Of a stretch of 17,913 bases of DNA, positions 1-7,516 are shown piece by piece. Source of the stretch: DATNIC01 sp035604635 (lineage in GTDB: Bacteria > Vulcanimicrobiota > Vulcanimicrobiia > Vulcanimicrobiales > Vulcanimicrobiaceae); assembly GCA_035604635.1 (NCBI GenBank), contig DATNIC010000158.1, positions 1-17,913 of the forward strand. Reading direction: 5' to 3'. A program made the position numbers and the translations under genes. The notes below the pieces were generated by a model that was not told the origin of the DNA, made no database searches, and worked only from the letters and a program-made list of their open reading frames with translations. Position 1 is the stretch's first letter; every line of letters begins with the position of its first letter.

Positions 1-48
1 CCGCCGCGAGGTTCCCGCCTGCGCCCGTCGAAGTCCGCGCGTCGGCCC

Positions 49-125
49 GGGCCATTAGCTCAGCTGGTTAGAGCGCACGCTTGATAAGCGTGAGGTCCCA
101 AGTTCGATCCTTGGATGGCCCACCA
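49..125 (+). tRNA. tRNA-Ile (anticodon GAU), CCA encoded
   Basis: A complete cloverleaf can be folded by eye. The acceptor arms GGGCCAT (49-55) and ATGGCCC (115-121) pair perfectly. The D arm carries the usual AGCTCAG...GGTTAGAGC pattern. The anticodon stem CACGC/GCGTG encloses loop TTGATAA with anticodon GAT at 83-85, and the T arm CCAAG-TTCGATC-CTTGG is canonical. The discriminator A (122) is followed by a genome-encoded CCA (123-125). This tRNA reads the AUC/AUU isoleucine codons. GAU isoleucine tRNAs often sit in the 16S-23S spacer, but nothing downstream here is tRNA-Ala or 23S. The gene ends 4 bases from the stop codon of a convergent gene, with no visible terminator between them. Bases 1-48 show no recognisable feature. 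Confidence 0.97.
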
Positions 126-129
126 GTCC

Positions 130-786
130 TCATATGCACGAGGCCTCCGCGGGAGGAGCGACGTTCCCCGCCGCAAAGGCCTCCTCCGCGCTAGCCGGCG
201 CAATCCGAAAATGTAGCGTTGCGCCCAATCCATGCCGGGTATCGCTGAGCCGGGCGACGAGTGATCCGTCGGCGGCGACGACGACTTGGCCAGGGCGCAG
301 CGCTTTGGTCAGGCTCGTTTTCCGAAGCTCGATGCCCTTCTCTGTACGGCCCACGATGTCGATCGTGGGGACAATAACCGTCTGTGCGCCGAGTTCGACG
401 ACCGAGACCGTTGCAGACTGCGGTGTGATCTGCGCGGCGCGGGCCGTCACGAGCGCCGTCCCGACGGACGCCGCTTTCAAGCGGCCTTTTTCATCGACGC
501 TGACGATCGCCGTGTCGCTCGAGCTCCAGACGAGCCCCAACAGCTGAGGGTCTTGATAGAGGATGCGGCTCGCGAGATCGTCGGGAATCCAATCGAAAGT
601 CGGATCGCGTGACCACCCGGGAACGACGCGTGCCGCAATGCGGACGTGCGGATGCGTGATGTCGATCAGGTAACCGGTCCGCGCGAACGCGATCGAGCCC
701 AGGCGGCAGTCGACCGGACGTGCGAGCCCTTCCTCTGCCGCGCTCAGGGTCAGTAGGAGGGTGAGAATAGCGCTAGCGCAGCGCAA
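130..786 (-). CDS. Small secreted protein with BIG2 (bacterial Ig-like) domain
   Basis: The 218-residue product has a hydrophobic leader (about residues 5-22), so it is probably exported. Residues about 86-130 look like a BIG2 Ig-like domain: a WSSSD start, then SVDEKGRLKA and VGTALVTARA, as in intimin- and invasin-type repeats. The remainder is not recognised. Two cysteines (27 and 217) bracket the mature chain and might form a disulfide. The start is TTG at 786. It lies 14 bases inside the sigma factor gene, an in-frame TGA sits just upstream, and the leader is lost if translation starts later, so TTG is the only sensible choice. A purine-rich AGAAGA stretch precedes it, a weak ribosome site, which suggests coupling to sigma translation. 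As last gene of the pilus motor operon it may be an envelope or pilus-associated protein, but that is inference from position only. Confidence 0.75.
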   Translation of the reverse strand: MRCASAILTLLLTLSAAEEGLARPVDCRLGSIAFARTGYLIDITHPHVRIAARVVPGWSRDPTFDWIPDDLASRILYQDPQLLGLVWSSSDTAIVSVDEKGRLKAASVGTALVTARAAQITPQSATVSVVELGAQTVIVPTIDIVGRTEKGIELRKTSLTKALRPGQVVVAADGSLVARLSDTRHGLGATLHFRIAPASAEEAFAAGNVAPPAEASCI

Positions 787-1462
787 CGGCCATCTTCTTC
801 ATCGCGCTGTTCAAGATCCGGGAAACGTGCCGTTGTGAAACGCCCAAACGTTCTCCGATCTCGCGCTGCGTCAGTCCATGCATGAAGACTGCGGCAACGA
901 CGACACGTTCACGGTCGCGCAGCTCCATGATCGCGATCTCGAGCGCGAGCCGATCGTCGACTGAGACCGTCTCGCCTTTCCCGATCCCGCGCACGTCTTC
1001 AAGCGTCTGGTGCATCCCGTTGCGCATCTGGCGAAACTCATCGACCGTTTCCACGCTCGAGCCCATCTCGTCGGCCAACTCGCGCGCGCTCGGCTCGCGG
1101 GCAAAACGCTGCCACAGTGCCGCGCGCGCTTCTCGGTACGAGCGGTCGAAGGACCGCATCCAGCGCGGGATCCGCACGAGCATTTCATAATCGCGCACAT
1201 AGTGCATGAGCTCCCCGACCACCATGAGCCAGGCATACGCTTCGAACGGCGTCCCGACGTCCGGTCTGTAGCGTTCTGCTGCCTTGATTAGCCCAATGAC
1301 CGCAACCTGCATGAGGTCGGACCGCTCGACCGTATCGCGGAAGAACTTGCGCGCTCCACGTAAACACAGATAATGATACGAGCCGACAAGCTCATTGCGA
1401 TGCTCGATCGTCGGTTCCGCCAGGTACCGTTCAAGCGCCAGCGCCTGATCACTGAGAATCAT
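773..1462 (-). CDS. RNA polymerase sigma factor, SigB/SigF-like (group 3)
   Basis: The 229-residue protein has the layout of alternative sigma-70 factors and lacks region 1.1. Region 2 spans about 23-93, with the core-binding segment DLMQVAVIGLIKAAERYRPD and a promoter -10 reading segment EAYAWLMVVGELMHYVRD. Region 3 is at about 98-145 (IPRWMR, then EPSARELADEMG). Region 4 is at about 174-225 with the helix-turn-helix LTQREIGERLGVSQRHVSRI, which should read the -35 box. The start ATG at 1462 overlaps the pilC stop as ATGA, and GGGAG at 1472-1476 is a good ribosome site 9 bases upstream. No anti-sigma or anti-anti-sigma gene is adjacent; the next gene encodes the BIG2 protein. Its place in the pilus motor operon suggests it controls pilus, surface or stress genes. 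The class call is firm, the regulon unknown. Confidence 0.92.
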   Translation of the reverse strand: MILSDQALALERYLAEPTIEHRNELVGSYHYLCLRGARKFFRDTVERSDLMQVAVIGLIKAAERYRPDVGTPFEAYAWLMVVGELMHYVRDYEMLVRIPRWMRSFDRSYREARAALWQRFAREPSARELADEMGSSVETVDEFRQMRNGMHQTLEDVRGIGKGETVSVDDRLALEIAIMELRDRERVVVAAVFMHGLTQREIGERLGVSQRHVSRILNSAMKKMAVALR

Positions 1463-2682
1463 CGATTGATACTCCCGATAAGCGAATACAGCGGCAAGAA
1501 GATGGAGATCACGATTACGCCGACCATCCCACCTAAGAACACGACTAGGACGGGTTCAATCACAGCGCCAAGCGTCGCGATCGCGGCATCGATGTCTGCA
1601 TCGAAATAGTCCGCGATCTTCAGCAACATCTCGTCGACCGTCCCGGTCTCCTCACCGACCCCGACCAACGCGACGAACAATGGATCAAACAGGCGCAACT
1701 GCTTCAAAGGACGGCTGAGTGAATCGCCCTCGCGCAACGCGCCGTGGACCCTCTCCAGGGCGGCGGCAAAACGGGGACTGCCCGTCACGGGGATCGTTAC
1801 CTCGATCGCGCCCAGGAGCGTGACCCCCGAGCGCAACAGGCATCCCAACATCCTGGCAATCCGCGCGGTCGTCGCCTTACGGATCAGCGCCCCGGCGTAC
1901 GGAATGCGCAGTCGCCCATCATCTAGAACCAGCGCGCCCGAAGTTGTCCCCGCGATGAGGCGAAGCGCGATCGAGGTACAAACTGCGGCGGCCGCGAGGA
2001 AAGCCCACATCCAGGGCTTTGACAGGGCGATGCCCGCTTGAATCAGGAGCTTGGTCAACGCCGGCAAGTCCGCGTGAAAGCTCGCGAACATATCGGAAAA
2101 CATCGGGACGACCTTGATCATCAAGAACAGCACCAACGTCACCGCAGCCGTCAGGACGACTGTTGGATAGGCGAGCGCACTCTGGATCTTTTTTCGAAGG
2201 CCGCGCTCCTTTTCGAGCAGCGTCGCGATGCGCTCGAGGACGTCATCGAGGACGCCGCCGGCCTCACCGGCGCCGACCATCGCGACTTGCACCGGAGCAA
2301 AATCTTTCGGATGTCGCGCTAGCGCTACGCTCAACGCAGCCCCATCCTCGACGTCGGTCAAGACTGCGCGCAGGGCCTCGGAGAGCCGGCCGTTCTCGCT
2401 GCGTTCGATGACGATGTTGAGAGACCGCTGCATCGAAACACCCGATCTGATCAACATCGCAAACGACCGATAAAAGGCGAGCATCGCCGTGTTGCTCGGA
2501 GAGCCGAGCCGAAGGCTGTAGCGCAGCACGCTTAGGCGTTTGTCTGCGCGGTCGATCGCCGTTACGAAGAGTGCGCGGGTGCGGAGATTTGCGAGCACCT
2601 GGTCAGCGGACTCGGCTTCCATTGAACCGTTGACCGCTGCACCATCGACGGCCCGTGCTCGATAGTAAAAGACGCTCGCCAT
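1459..2682 (-). CDS. pilC: Type IV pilus / type II secretion inner-membrane platform protein (PilC/GspF)
   Basis: The 407 residues match the usual size of this family. After an N-terminal segment with YYRARAVDG there are two T2SF repeats, each with its signature: GAGEAGGVLDDVL at 137-149 and GVGEETGTVDEML at 341-353. Three hydrophobic segments at about 172-192, 224-244 and 376-398 fit the three-helix topology. In known systems this protein sits in the inner membrane, couples to the PilB/PilT ATPases from the cytoplasm and passes their motion to pilin assembly. The ATG at 2682 shares one base with the pilT stop (TGATG), and the stop overlaps the sigma gene start as ATGA, so the three genes are probably translationally coupled. 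The gene cannot distinguish pilus from type II secretion on sequence alone; the pilT neighbour favours a pilus. Confidence 0.93.
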   Translation of the reverse strand: MASVFYYRARAVDGAAVNGSMEAESADQVLANLRTRALFVTAIDRADKRLSVLRYSLRLGSPSNTAMLAFYRSFAMLIRSGVSMQRSLNIVIERSENGRLSEALRAVLTDVEDGAALSVALARHPKDFAPVQVAMVGAGEAGGVLDDVLERIATLLEKERGLRKKIQSALAYPTVVLTAAVTLVLFLMIKVVPMFSDMFASFHADLPALTKLLIQAGIALSKPWMWAFLAAAAVCTSIALRLIAGTTSGALVLDDGRLRIPYAGALIRKATTARIARMLGCLLRSGVTLLGAIEVTIPVTGSPRFAAALERVHGALREGDSLSRPLKQLRLFDPLFVALVGVGEETGTVDEMLLKIADYFDADIDAAIATLGAVIEPVLVVFLGGMVGVIVISIFLPLYSLIGSINR

Positions 2683-3761
2683 CAGCCGGCGGTCCGCGTC
2701 AACTCGCGAACGTCTGCGGGATGCTCGGCGACGCTGCGCGCATCTTCGAGCGAGACTTCCCCGCGGACGACGAGGTCGGAGAGATGCGTCTCGAGCGTCT
2801 GCATCCCGGCGGCGCGCCCGGTCGCGATCGCATTGCGAAGCTGGTAGGTCTTCCCCTCGCGAATCATCGCGCGGACCGCATCGGTCGCGAGGAGCACTTC
2901 GGCAGCGGCGCGCCGCCCCGATCCGGCCTTGAGGGGCAGTAAACGCATGCCAATGACGGCGATCAATGTTTGCGAGAGCTGGGTGCGGACCTGATGCTGC
3001 TGCTCGCCCGGGAACGAATCTATAAGGCGGTCTACGCTCGTCGACGTGTCCGGCGAGTGCAAGGTCGCCAGAACGAAATGGCCCGTCTCGGCGGCTGTGA
3101 TCGCGGCGGCCATCGTCTCGAGATCACGCATCTCGCCGACCATGATCACGTCGGGATCGGCGCGCATGAAGCCGCGCAGCGCTTCGCCGAAGCTCGAGAC
3201 GTCCGTCCCGACCTCGCAGTGCGCGATCACGCTTCGGCGGGACGTGTGAAAATACTCGACGGGATCCTCGACCGTCACGATGTGGCGCTCTTGCGTCCGG
3301 TTGATGCGATCGACGACCGCAGCCATCGCGGTTGATTTTCCGCTCCCCGTCGGTCCCGTGAACAGCAAGATCCCGCTGCGGCGTTCGGCCAACCGCCCGA
3401 CGATCGCCGGGAGCCCGAGCAGTTCGAGCGGCGGAATGCTGAGTGCGAGTAGCCTGGCCGCGACGCGCACGCCCGCGCGCTCTCGAAACGCGTGGATTCG
3501 GACAGACCCGAGGTCGGTATGCTGGACACTCCCGTCCGCATTCCCGTGGGTCTCGAATCGCCGGCGCGTCGCTTCGTCGAGCGCTTCTCGCAGAAAGAAG
3601 TCGATTTCCGTGCGCTGGATCGTCCAGCCGCTCAGTCGGTCCAGCCGTCCGTCGATGCGGAAGACCACGGGGCCGCCTTCGACGATGTGGACGTCCGATG
3701 CACCCCGATTGCGCCCGATCTGTATAACCTCGTAGACGCGAAGGGCCGAAATTTCGCGCAT
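2682..3761 (-). CDS. pilT: Type IV pilus retraction ATPase PilT
   Basis: This secretion ATPase of 359 residues has the normal PilT length. The N-terminal SDVHIVEGGPVVFRIDGRL pattern is PilT-like. The ATPase core shows Walker A GPTGSGKS (136-143), Asp box VTVEDPVEY (162-170), Walker B VIMVGEMRD (205-213) and His box ATLHSPDT (232-239), followed by the PilT-type EGKTYQLRNAIATG and GMQTLE segments. There is no tetracysteine zinc site, unlike PilB. In characterised pili this hexamer depolymerises pilins to retract the fibre, powering twitching or DNA uptake. The start is ATG at 3761, just past the stop of the upstream ATPase gene (2-base gap). The open frame extends to 3986, but the extra 75 codons lie inside the upstream gene, are arginine-rich and show no family similarity, so they are a reading-frame shadow. 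Confidence 0.92.
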   Translation of the reverse strand: MREISALRVYEVIQIGRNRGASDVHIVEGGPVVFRIDGRLDRLSGWTIQRTEIDFFLREALDEATRRRFETHGNADGSVQHTDLGSVRIHAFRERAGVRVAARLLALSIPPLELLGLPAIVGRLAERRSGILLFTGPTGSGKSTAMAAVVDRINRTQERHIVTVEDPVEYFHTSRRSVIAHCEVGTDVSSFGEALRGFMRADPDVIMVGEMRDLETMAAAITAAETGHFVLATLHSPDTSTSVDRLIDSFPGEQQHQVRTQLSQTLIAVIGMRLLPLKAGSGRRAAAEVLLATDAVRAMIREGKTYQLRNAIATGRAAGMQTLETHLSDLVVRGEVSLEDARSVAEHPADVRELTRTAG

Positions 3762-3763
3762 CC

Positions 3764-5200
3764 TCAGGTTTCCCAGGCGACGACGCGGCGCAATTCGTCG
3801 AGCGTCGTATGGCCTTCCGCGACCGCGCGAATCCCGTCCTCGAACATCGGACGGTACCCCCACTCGCGCCCGAGCGCAGCGATTTGAACGCTCGAGGCAG
3901 CATTGGCGATGGCGTCTCGGATCGCGTCGCTGATCACCAGAACCTCGAAGACGCCGATTCTTCCAATGTAGCCCGTCCCTGCGCACACGTCGCAGCCGGC
4001 TGCTGAGAACACGCGAATCTCTTGCCCGCTCCTTCGGAGGGCAACGATTTCAGGGATCGGCGCGGGCTTGCGGCAATGTTCGCATAACTTGCGCACCAAG
4101 CGCTGTCCCAGAACGATCGTCAGCGCCGATGCGATCGCGTGACGGTCGATGCCGAGTTCGACGAGACGCTCGACGGTTCGCGGCGCGTCGTTGCTGTGCA
4201 ACGTCGTCAGGACCAACTGTCCGGTCAGCGCCGCAGCGATTCCGACTGCGGCAGTCTCGACGTCACGCATCTCTCCGACCATCAGCACGTTGGGGTCTTG
4301 GCGCATGAACGCGCGCAACGCGGAGGGGAACGTGACGCCTGCTTTCACGTTGACCTGCACCTGCGCGACGCCGGCGACTTTCATCTCTATCGGATCTTCA
4401 ACGCTGCAAACGTTCCTAGTCGAACTATTGAGCTCCGCGAGCGACGCATACAGCGTCGTCGTCTTTCCGCTTCCCGTTGGTCCCGTCACGACGACGAATC
4501 CATACGGCGCGCGCACGGCACGTAGGTAGGCATCGAGCGTATTCCCGGCCATTCCCAACCCGGCGAGCGTCAACGACTTCGTGTGCAGGTCGAGCAGCCG
4601 AACGACGACCTTTTCGCCGTTGATCGTCGGGATCGACGAAACGCGGGCATCGATCTCGCGCTGGTTCAACGTTACCGTATAACGCCCGTCATGCGGCTGA
4701 CGCTTATCGGTGATATCCATGCCCGAGAGCAGCTTGATTCGCGAGATCACTGAGCCGTAGAGGACCTCAGGAATCGCCTCGACTTCACGCAGGATCCCGT
4801 CGATCCGAAGGCGCACGCGCCCACCGCGACCCGTCGGTTCGATGTGCACGTCGGAGGCATGCTCCGTCACCGCGCGCTCATACAACTTCGCGACCATACG
4901 GACCGCCGGAGCCTCGTCGGCGCGCTCGATTTGCGCGCGCCCGGCATCGCCGCTCGGATACACGCCACGCAGGCGCTCTCGAATTTCCTCGCGCGTAAGC
5001 TGCTGGGCGCTGATCTTCAAACGTGTCGCGACACGCAATTGCGTTAAGGCCTCAACATTTTCGGGCTCGCACATCGCGACGTGCAGGACATCATCTTCGA
5101 TTATCAGCGGAAGCACGTCATAACGGAACGCGAGGCTTCGCGGGACGCGCGCGACGGCGAGCGCTTCAGACTCAAGGTTTCTCGAAACCTGCGTCAACAC
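3764..5200 (-). CDS. pilB: Type IV pilus / type II secretion assembly ATPase (PilB/GspE)
   Basis: The 478-residue protein begins with a short GspE/MshEN-type N-domain (about 1-82), followed by the ATPase core. Motifs seen are SDVHIEPTG (116-124), Walker A GPTGSGKT (240-247), Asp box SVEDPIE (266-272), Walker B VLMVGEMRD (305-313) and His box LTTLHSNDAPRT (331-342). Four cysteines, C373, C376, C403 and C406, form the zinc-binding site typical of PilB/GspE and absent from PilT. It should drive pilin polymerisation at the inner membrane. At 478 residues it is shorter than many PilBs of about 560, apparently because the N-terminal part is compact. The start is GTG at 5200; an in-frame TAA lies 5 codons upstream and the next codon, TTG, is a possible alternative. 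It is the first gene of the operon and reads divergently from the B12 riboswitch. Confidence 0.92.
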   Translation of the reverse strand: MLTQVSRNLESEALAVARVPRSLAFRYDVLPLIIEDDVLHVAMCEPENVEALTQLRVATRLKISAQQLTREEIRERLRGVYPSGDAGRAQIERADEAPAVRMVAKLYERAVTEHASDVHIEPTGRGGRVRLRIDGILREVEAIPEVLYGSVISRIKLLSGMDITDKRQPHDGRYTVTLNQREIDARVSSIPTINGEKVVVRLLDLHTKSLTLAGLGMAGNTLDAYLRAVRAPYGFVVVTGPTGSGKTTTLYASLAELNSSTRNVCSVEDPIEMKVAGVAQVQVNVKAGVTFPSALRAFMRQDPNVLMVGEMRDVETAAVGIAAALTGQLVLTTLHSNDAPRTVERLVELGIDRHAIASALTIVLGQRLVRKLCEHCRKPAPIPEIVALRRSGQEIRVFSAAGCDVCAGTGYIGRIGVFEVLVISDAIRDAIANAASSVQIAALGREWGYRPMFEDGIRAVAEGHTTLDELRRVVAWET

Positions 5201-5374
5201 AAATAGCCCACACCCTTAAGTCGGTAAGTCATGAATCGGCGACGCAGCGATGAATCCCCGCGGCGCCATTCAAAATTCTCTAAATGTTTTTAACGCGTTC
5301 ATAATCGAACGCTCACACGGTGGTAACAAGGATAATTTCCCACGTCGGGCCGAGCTCGGACAAAGCGCGACGAG
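5201..5374. promoter_or_regulatory. Divergent upstream region (pilus operon / B12 operon)
   Basis: This non-coding stretch lies between the GTG of the assembly ATPase gene (minus strand) and the riboswitch (plus strand), so promoters for both operons should be here. Bases 5268-5340 are notably AT-rich against the window. CATAAT at 5300-5305 and GATAAT at 5331-5336 resemble -10 boxes for plus-strand transcription, but no convincing -35 box is at the right spacing for either. I cannot assign a minus-strand promoter. If the operon's own SigB/SigF-like factor drives it, a non-canonical promoter would be expected. Confidence 0.4.
5295..5312. repeat. Inverted repeat, 6-bp arms with 6-bp spacer
   Basis: GCGTTC (5295-5300) and GAACGC (5307-5312) are exact reverse complements around the AT-rich spacer ATAATC. 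The size and symmetry fit a dimeric regulator's operator. It overlaps one candidate -10 box (CATAAT, 5300-5305) in the divergent promoter region. A short RNA hairpin in the leader is the alternative. Chance occurrence is also possible for arms this short. Confidence 0.4.
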
Positions 5375-5548
5375 GAATCGGCACTGGCCTTGCGAATCGG
5401 AAGTCTAAGCGTTCGCGCGTCAGGAACCCGGTGCAAATCCGGGACGGTCGCGCCACTGTGAGCGGGGAGCCGCTCGACGTCACTGCCGGCAACGGTGGGA
5501 AGGCGGCGAGCACGAAGCGTCGATCCGCGAGTCAGGATATTGAGGCGA
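5375..5548 (+). ncRNA. Cobalamin (B12) riboswitch
   Basis: The core consensus is plain to read: GTCAGGAACCCGGTGCAAAT (5419-5438) is followed by CCGGGACGG and the B12 box GCGCCACTGTGA around 5450-5461. A helix AGCGG/CCGCT comes next, then GTCACTGCCGGCAACGGTGG and GAAGGCGGCGAG. The 3' element GAGTCAGGATAT (5529-5540) closes the structure. These are the signature blocks of AdoCbl-type riboswitches, which shut off downstream expression when the corrinoid is bound. The first gene downstream encodes a BtuB-like receptor, the expected target. No terminator hairpin with a U-tract follows, so control is probably translational. The outer boundaries are approximate. Confidence 0.95.
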
Positions 5549-5552
5549 GCGC

Positions 5553-5585
5553 GTAACCACTACCTCGCGAACAGGTCGGTGTTAC
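5553..5585 (+). promoter_or_regulatory. Possible riboswitch expression-platform hairpin
   Basis: GTAAC (5553-5557) can pair with GTTAC (5581-5585). Inner pairs AC/GT and ACC/GGT are separated by small bulges. The hairpin ends directly before the GTG start at 5587 and would cover the weak AGGT-like ribosome site at 5573-5576. This would suit translational repression by the B12 riboswitch. The pairing is imperfect and was judged by eye. Confidence 0.35.
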
Positions 5586-5586
5586 C

Positions 5587-7497
5587 GTGATCCTCTCTCG
5601 CATGCGCAGCGCGCTCGCCGTGCTCCTCATCGCCACCGCAGGCGCCGCGGCCGCGCAAACCGTCCCGGCGCCGGCTCCGAGTCCGTCACCGACCGCAACC
5701 GCGGTCCCGGAGATCGGCCGTGTCACGACGAGCGATCGACACTCGGAGCCGATCGGTGAAACCTCGCGACCGACCTTCGTCGTCGACCGCGCCCAAATCG
5801 AAGCTTACGGCGCGCGGACGATCGCAGAGGCGATCGTCGGAGTCCCCGGCGTCGAGGTCTTCCGCTATGGGCCGTTTGGTGCACAGGTCGACTACGGCAT
5901 CCGCGGCGCCTTGCCGTCGCAGACCCTCGTGCTGGTCGACGGCATGCCGGTCACCGACCCGACGACCGGGACGACGCTCATCAACCAGCTTTCGACCATC
6001 GGCGTCGCGCGCATCGAGATCGTCGAGAGCGGCTCCTCGACGCTCTACGGCACCAACGCCAGCGGTGGCGTCATCAACATCATCACCGATGTCCCTCGGG
6101 GTGCGTACCTCTTGGCATCGACCGGCTCGTTCGGAGACCGCGATCTGCGCCTGGCGTTGGGCAACGCGTACCTGGGCGCTGCGGTCGAACGCCATGTCTC
6201 TGCAGGCGACTACCTTTACCCGGCGCTCAACTATGGGCCGAATTCGATGTTCCCCGCCGCCGCCCGTTACAACAGCTTCGGCAACGAGAGCGCCGCGCGG
6301 ATCAGCGTCAACAGCGGGGCGATTGGAACCTTCCGCGTCCGGGCGCGCCTCGATCTCGACGCGAGCTACATCGGCGTTCCCGGGCGGCTCGATTTTCTCA
6401 CGCCCAACGCGACCCAAAATACGAGCAACGCGAACGGGCTGATCGAGATCGAGCACGTCGCGCACAATGCGATCCTCTCGCTTAGCGTCGGCGGATCGAA
6501 CCATCGTCTCGCCTTCATCGACCCCTCGAGCACCGGTGAAGACGATGTCTCCGCTGGGCGCACGCAAGTCTCGCTTAAGGACGTCCTCTCTTTGAATCGG
6601 TTCGATGTCGTCACGGGAATCGATCTCTCACGTCAGAGCGGCGTCTTCTCATTCCCGGCGAACTTTTCGGCGCCCGGGACGCCGGCGGCAGCCAACGGTG
6701 CGACTCAATCCCAGGCTGCCGCCTATCTGCAAGCCGGCTACACGCCCTTCCCGCACTCCCATATCGTCGCGGGTGTCCGCGCCGAGAACGACGCGGCGCA
6801 AGGCAGCGTCATCGATCCGGCATTCGGTGGCGTGATGCAGTTCGGCGAGTTCCGGTTAGCTGGAAACATCGCCGAGACGTTTCGCGTCCCGACGCTAGAG
6901 GATCTCTACTACCCAGGCTTCTCCAATCCGAACCTCGTCCCGGAGCGTGCTCAGGCCAATGACGTCACCCTGGCGACCCGTGTGCGCAGCATGGTGTTTT
7001 CGATCGGCTGGTTCGCCCGCAGCGGCTCGAACTTCATCGTTTTCGATCCGGTGCAAAATATTCCGATCAACGAACAGCGGGCACAAACGGCCGGGCTGGC
7101 GGCGACGGCGACGGTGAACTTGCCCGCAGGACTGCTCTTTAGCGCCGGCTTGACGGATCTCTATCAGGCCTCCAACCTCTCGACCGGGGCGCGGTTGCCG
7201 CGCAGCCCCGTTGGACAAGCAATCCTCTCTCTAACACATGCCCTCGGGAAAGGGCGTTTCGAGTACGGCGCACGATGGAACGCTGCCGGTTCCAGCGGCG
7301 ACGACGGCCAGAATGCATCGCCGCTTCTGCAGAGCTACGATTCGTACGCAACGCTCGACGCTTACCTCCGCTACAAGATCGCGCGCGACGCCGTCATCAG
7401 CGTGCGTGGGTTCAATCTGACCAACCAACAGTACGCGCCGCTCTACGGCTACCCGGCACCCGGCCGGAGTTGGAACCTCGAGGTCTCAACCCGGTGA
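5587..7497 (+). CDS. btuB: TonB-dependent outer-membrane receptor, BtuB-like (corrinoid uptake)
   Basis: The 636-residue product starts with a signal peptide (hydrophobic to about residue 23, ending AAAAQ), then a Pro/Ala/Ser/Thr linker (27-41). The plug domain covers about 54-168: GVPGVEVFRYG, DYGIRGALPSQTLVLVDGMP, and RIEIVESGSSTLYGTNASGG, the strongest family marker. IGRVTTSD at 43-50 sits where the TonB box belongs. The rest is a beta-barrel, ending in NLTNQQYAPLYGYPAPGRSW like other receptors, although the last residue is Arg and not the usual aromatic. Receptors of this type import ligands over the outer membrane using TonB energy; the upstream B12 riboswitch points to a corrinoid ligand. 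The start is GTG at 5587; ATG at 5602 would also keep the leader. No TonB/ExbBD genes are in the window. Confidence 0.9.
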   Translation: MILSRMRSALAVLLIATAGAAAAQTVPAPAPSPSPTATAVPEIGRVTTSDRHSEPIGETSRPTFVVDRAQIEAYGARTIAEAIVGVPGVEVFRYGPFGAQVDYGIRGALPSQTLVLVDGMPVTDPTTGTTLINQLSTIGVARIEIVESGSSTLYGTNASGGVINIITDVPRGAYLLASTGSFGDRDLRLALGNAYLGAAVERHVSAGDYLYPALNYGPNSMFPAAARYNSFGNESAARISVNSGAIGTFRVRARLDLDASYIGVPGRLDFLTPNATQNTSNANGLIEIEHVAHNAILSLSVGGSNHRLAFIDPSSTGEDDVSAGRTQVSLKDVLSLNRFDVVTGIDLSRQSGVFSFPANFSAPGTPAAANGATQSQAAAYLQAGYTPFPHSHIVAGVRAENDAAQGSVIDPAFGGVMQFGEFRLAGNIAETFRVPTLEDLYYPGFSNPNLVPERAQANDVTLATRVRSMVFSIGWFARSGSNFIVFDPVQNIPINEQRAQTAGLAATATVNLPAGLLFSAGLTDLYQASNLSTGARLPRSPVGQAILSLTHALGKGRFEYGARWNAAGSSGDDGQNASPLLQSYDSYATLDAYLRYKIARDAVISVRGFNLTNQQYAPLYGYPAPGRSWNLEVSTR

Positions 7498-7516
7498 GCG
7501 TGCAAAGGAGAATACC

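Noticed and set aside
1..48. Possible 16S-23S spacer context for the tRNA-Ile gene
   Set aside because: There is no anti-Shine-Dalgarno-type 16S 3' end before it and no tRNA-Ala or 23S after it; the stretch is too short to judge further.
144..156. CCTCC-GCG-GGAGG hairpin after the tRNA as a terminator
   Set aside because: The hairpin is short with a 3-base loop, has no T-run on either strand and lies inside the coding end of the BIG2 protein gene.
3762..3986. N-terminal extension of the pilT reading frame by 75 codons
   Set aside because: It lies wholly within the upstream ATPase gene, is Arg-rich, has no PilT similarity, and ATG at 3761 begins the conserved fold.
5320..5556. Small plus-strand open frame across the leader
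   Set aside because: It runs through the conserved blocks of the cobalamin riboswitch and has no ribosome site or recognisable product.
5686..6567. Minus-strand open frame of 293 codons opposite the TonB receptor gene
   Set aside because: Charged, low-complexity shadow of a GC-rich gene; the plus strand encodes an unmistakable plug domain.
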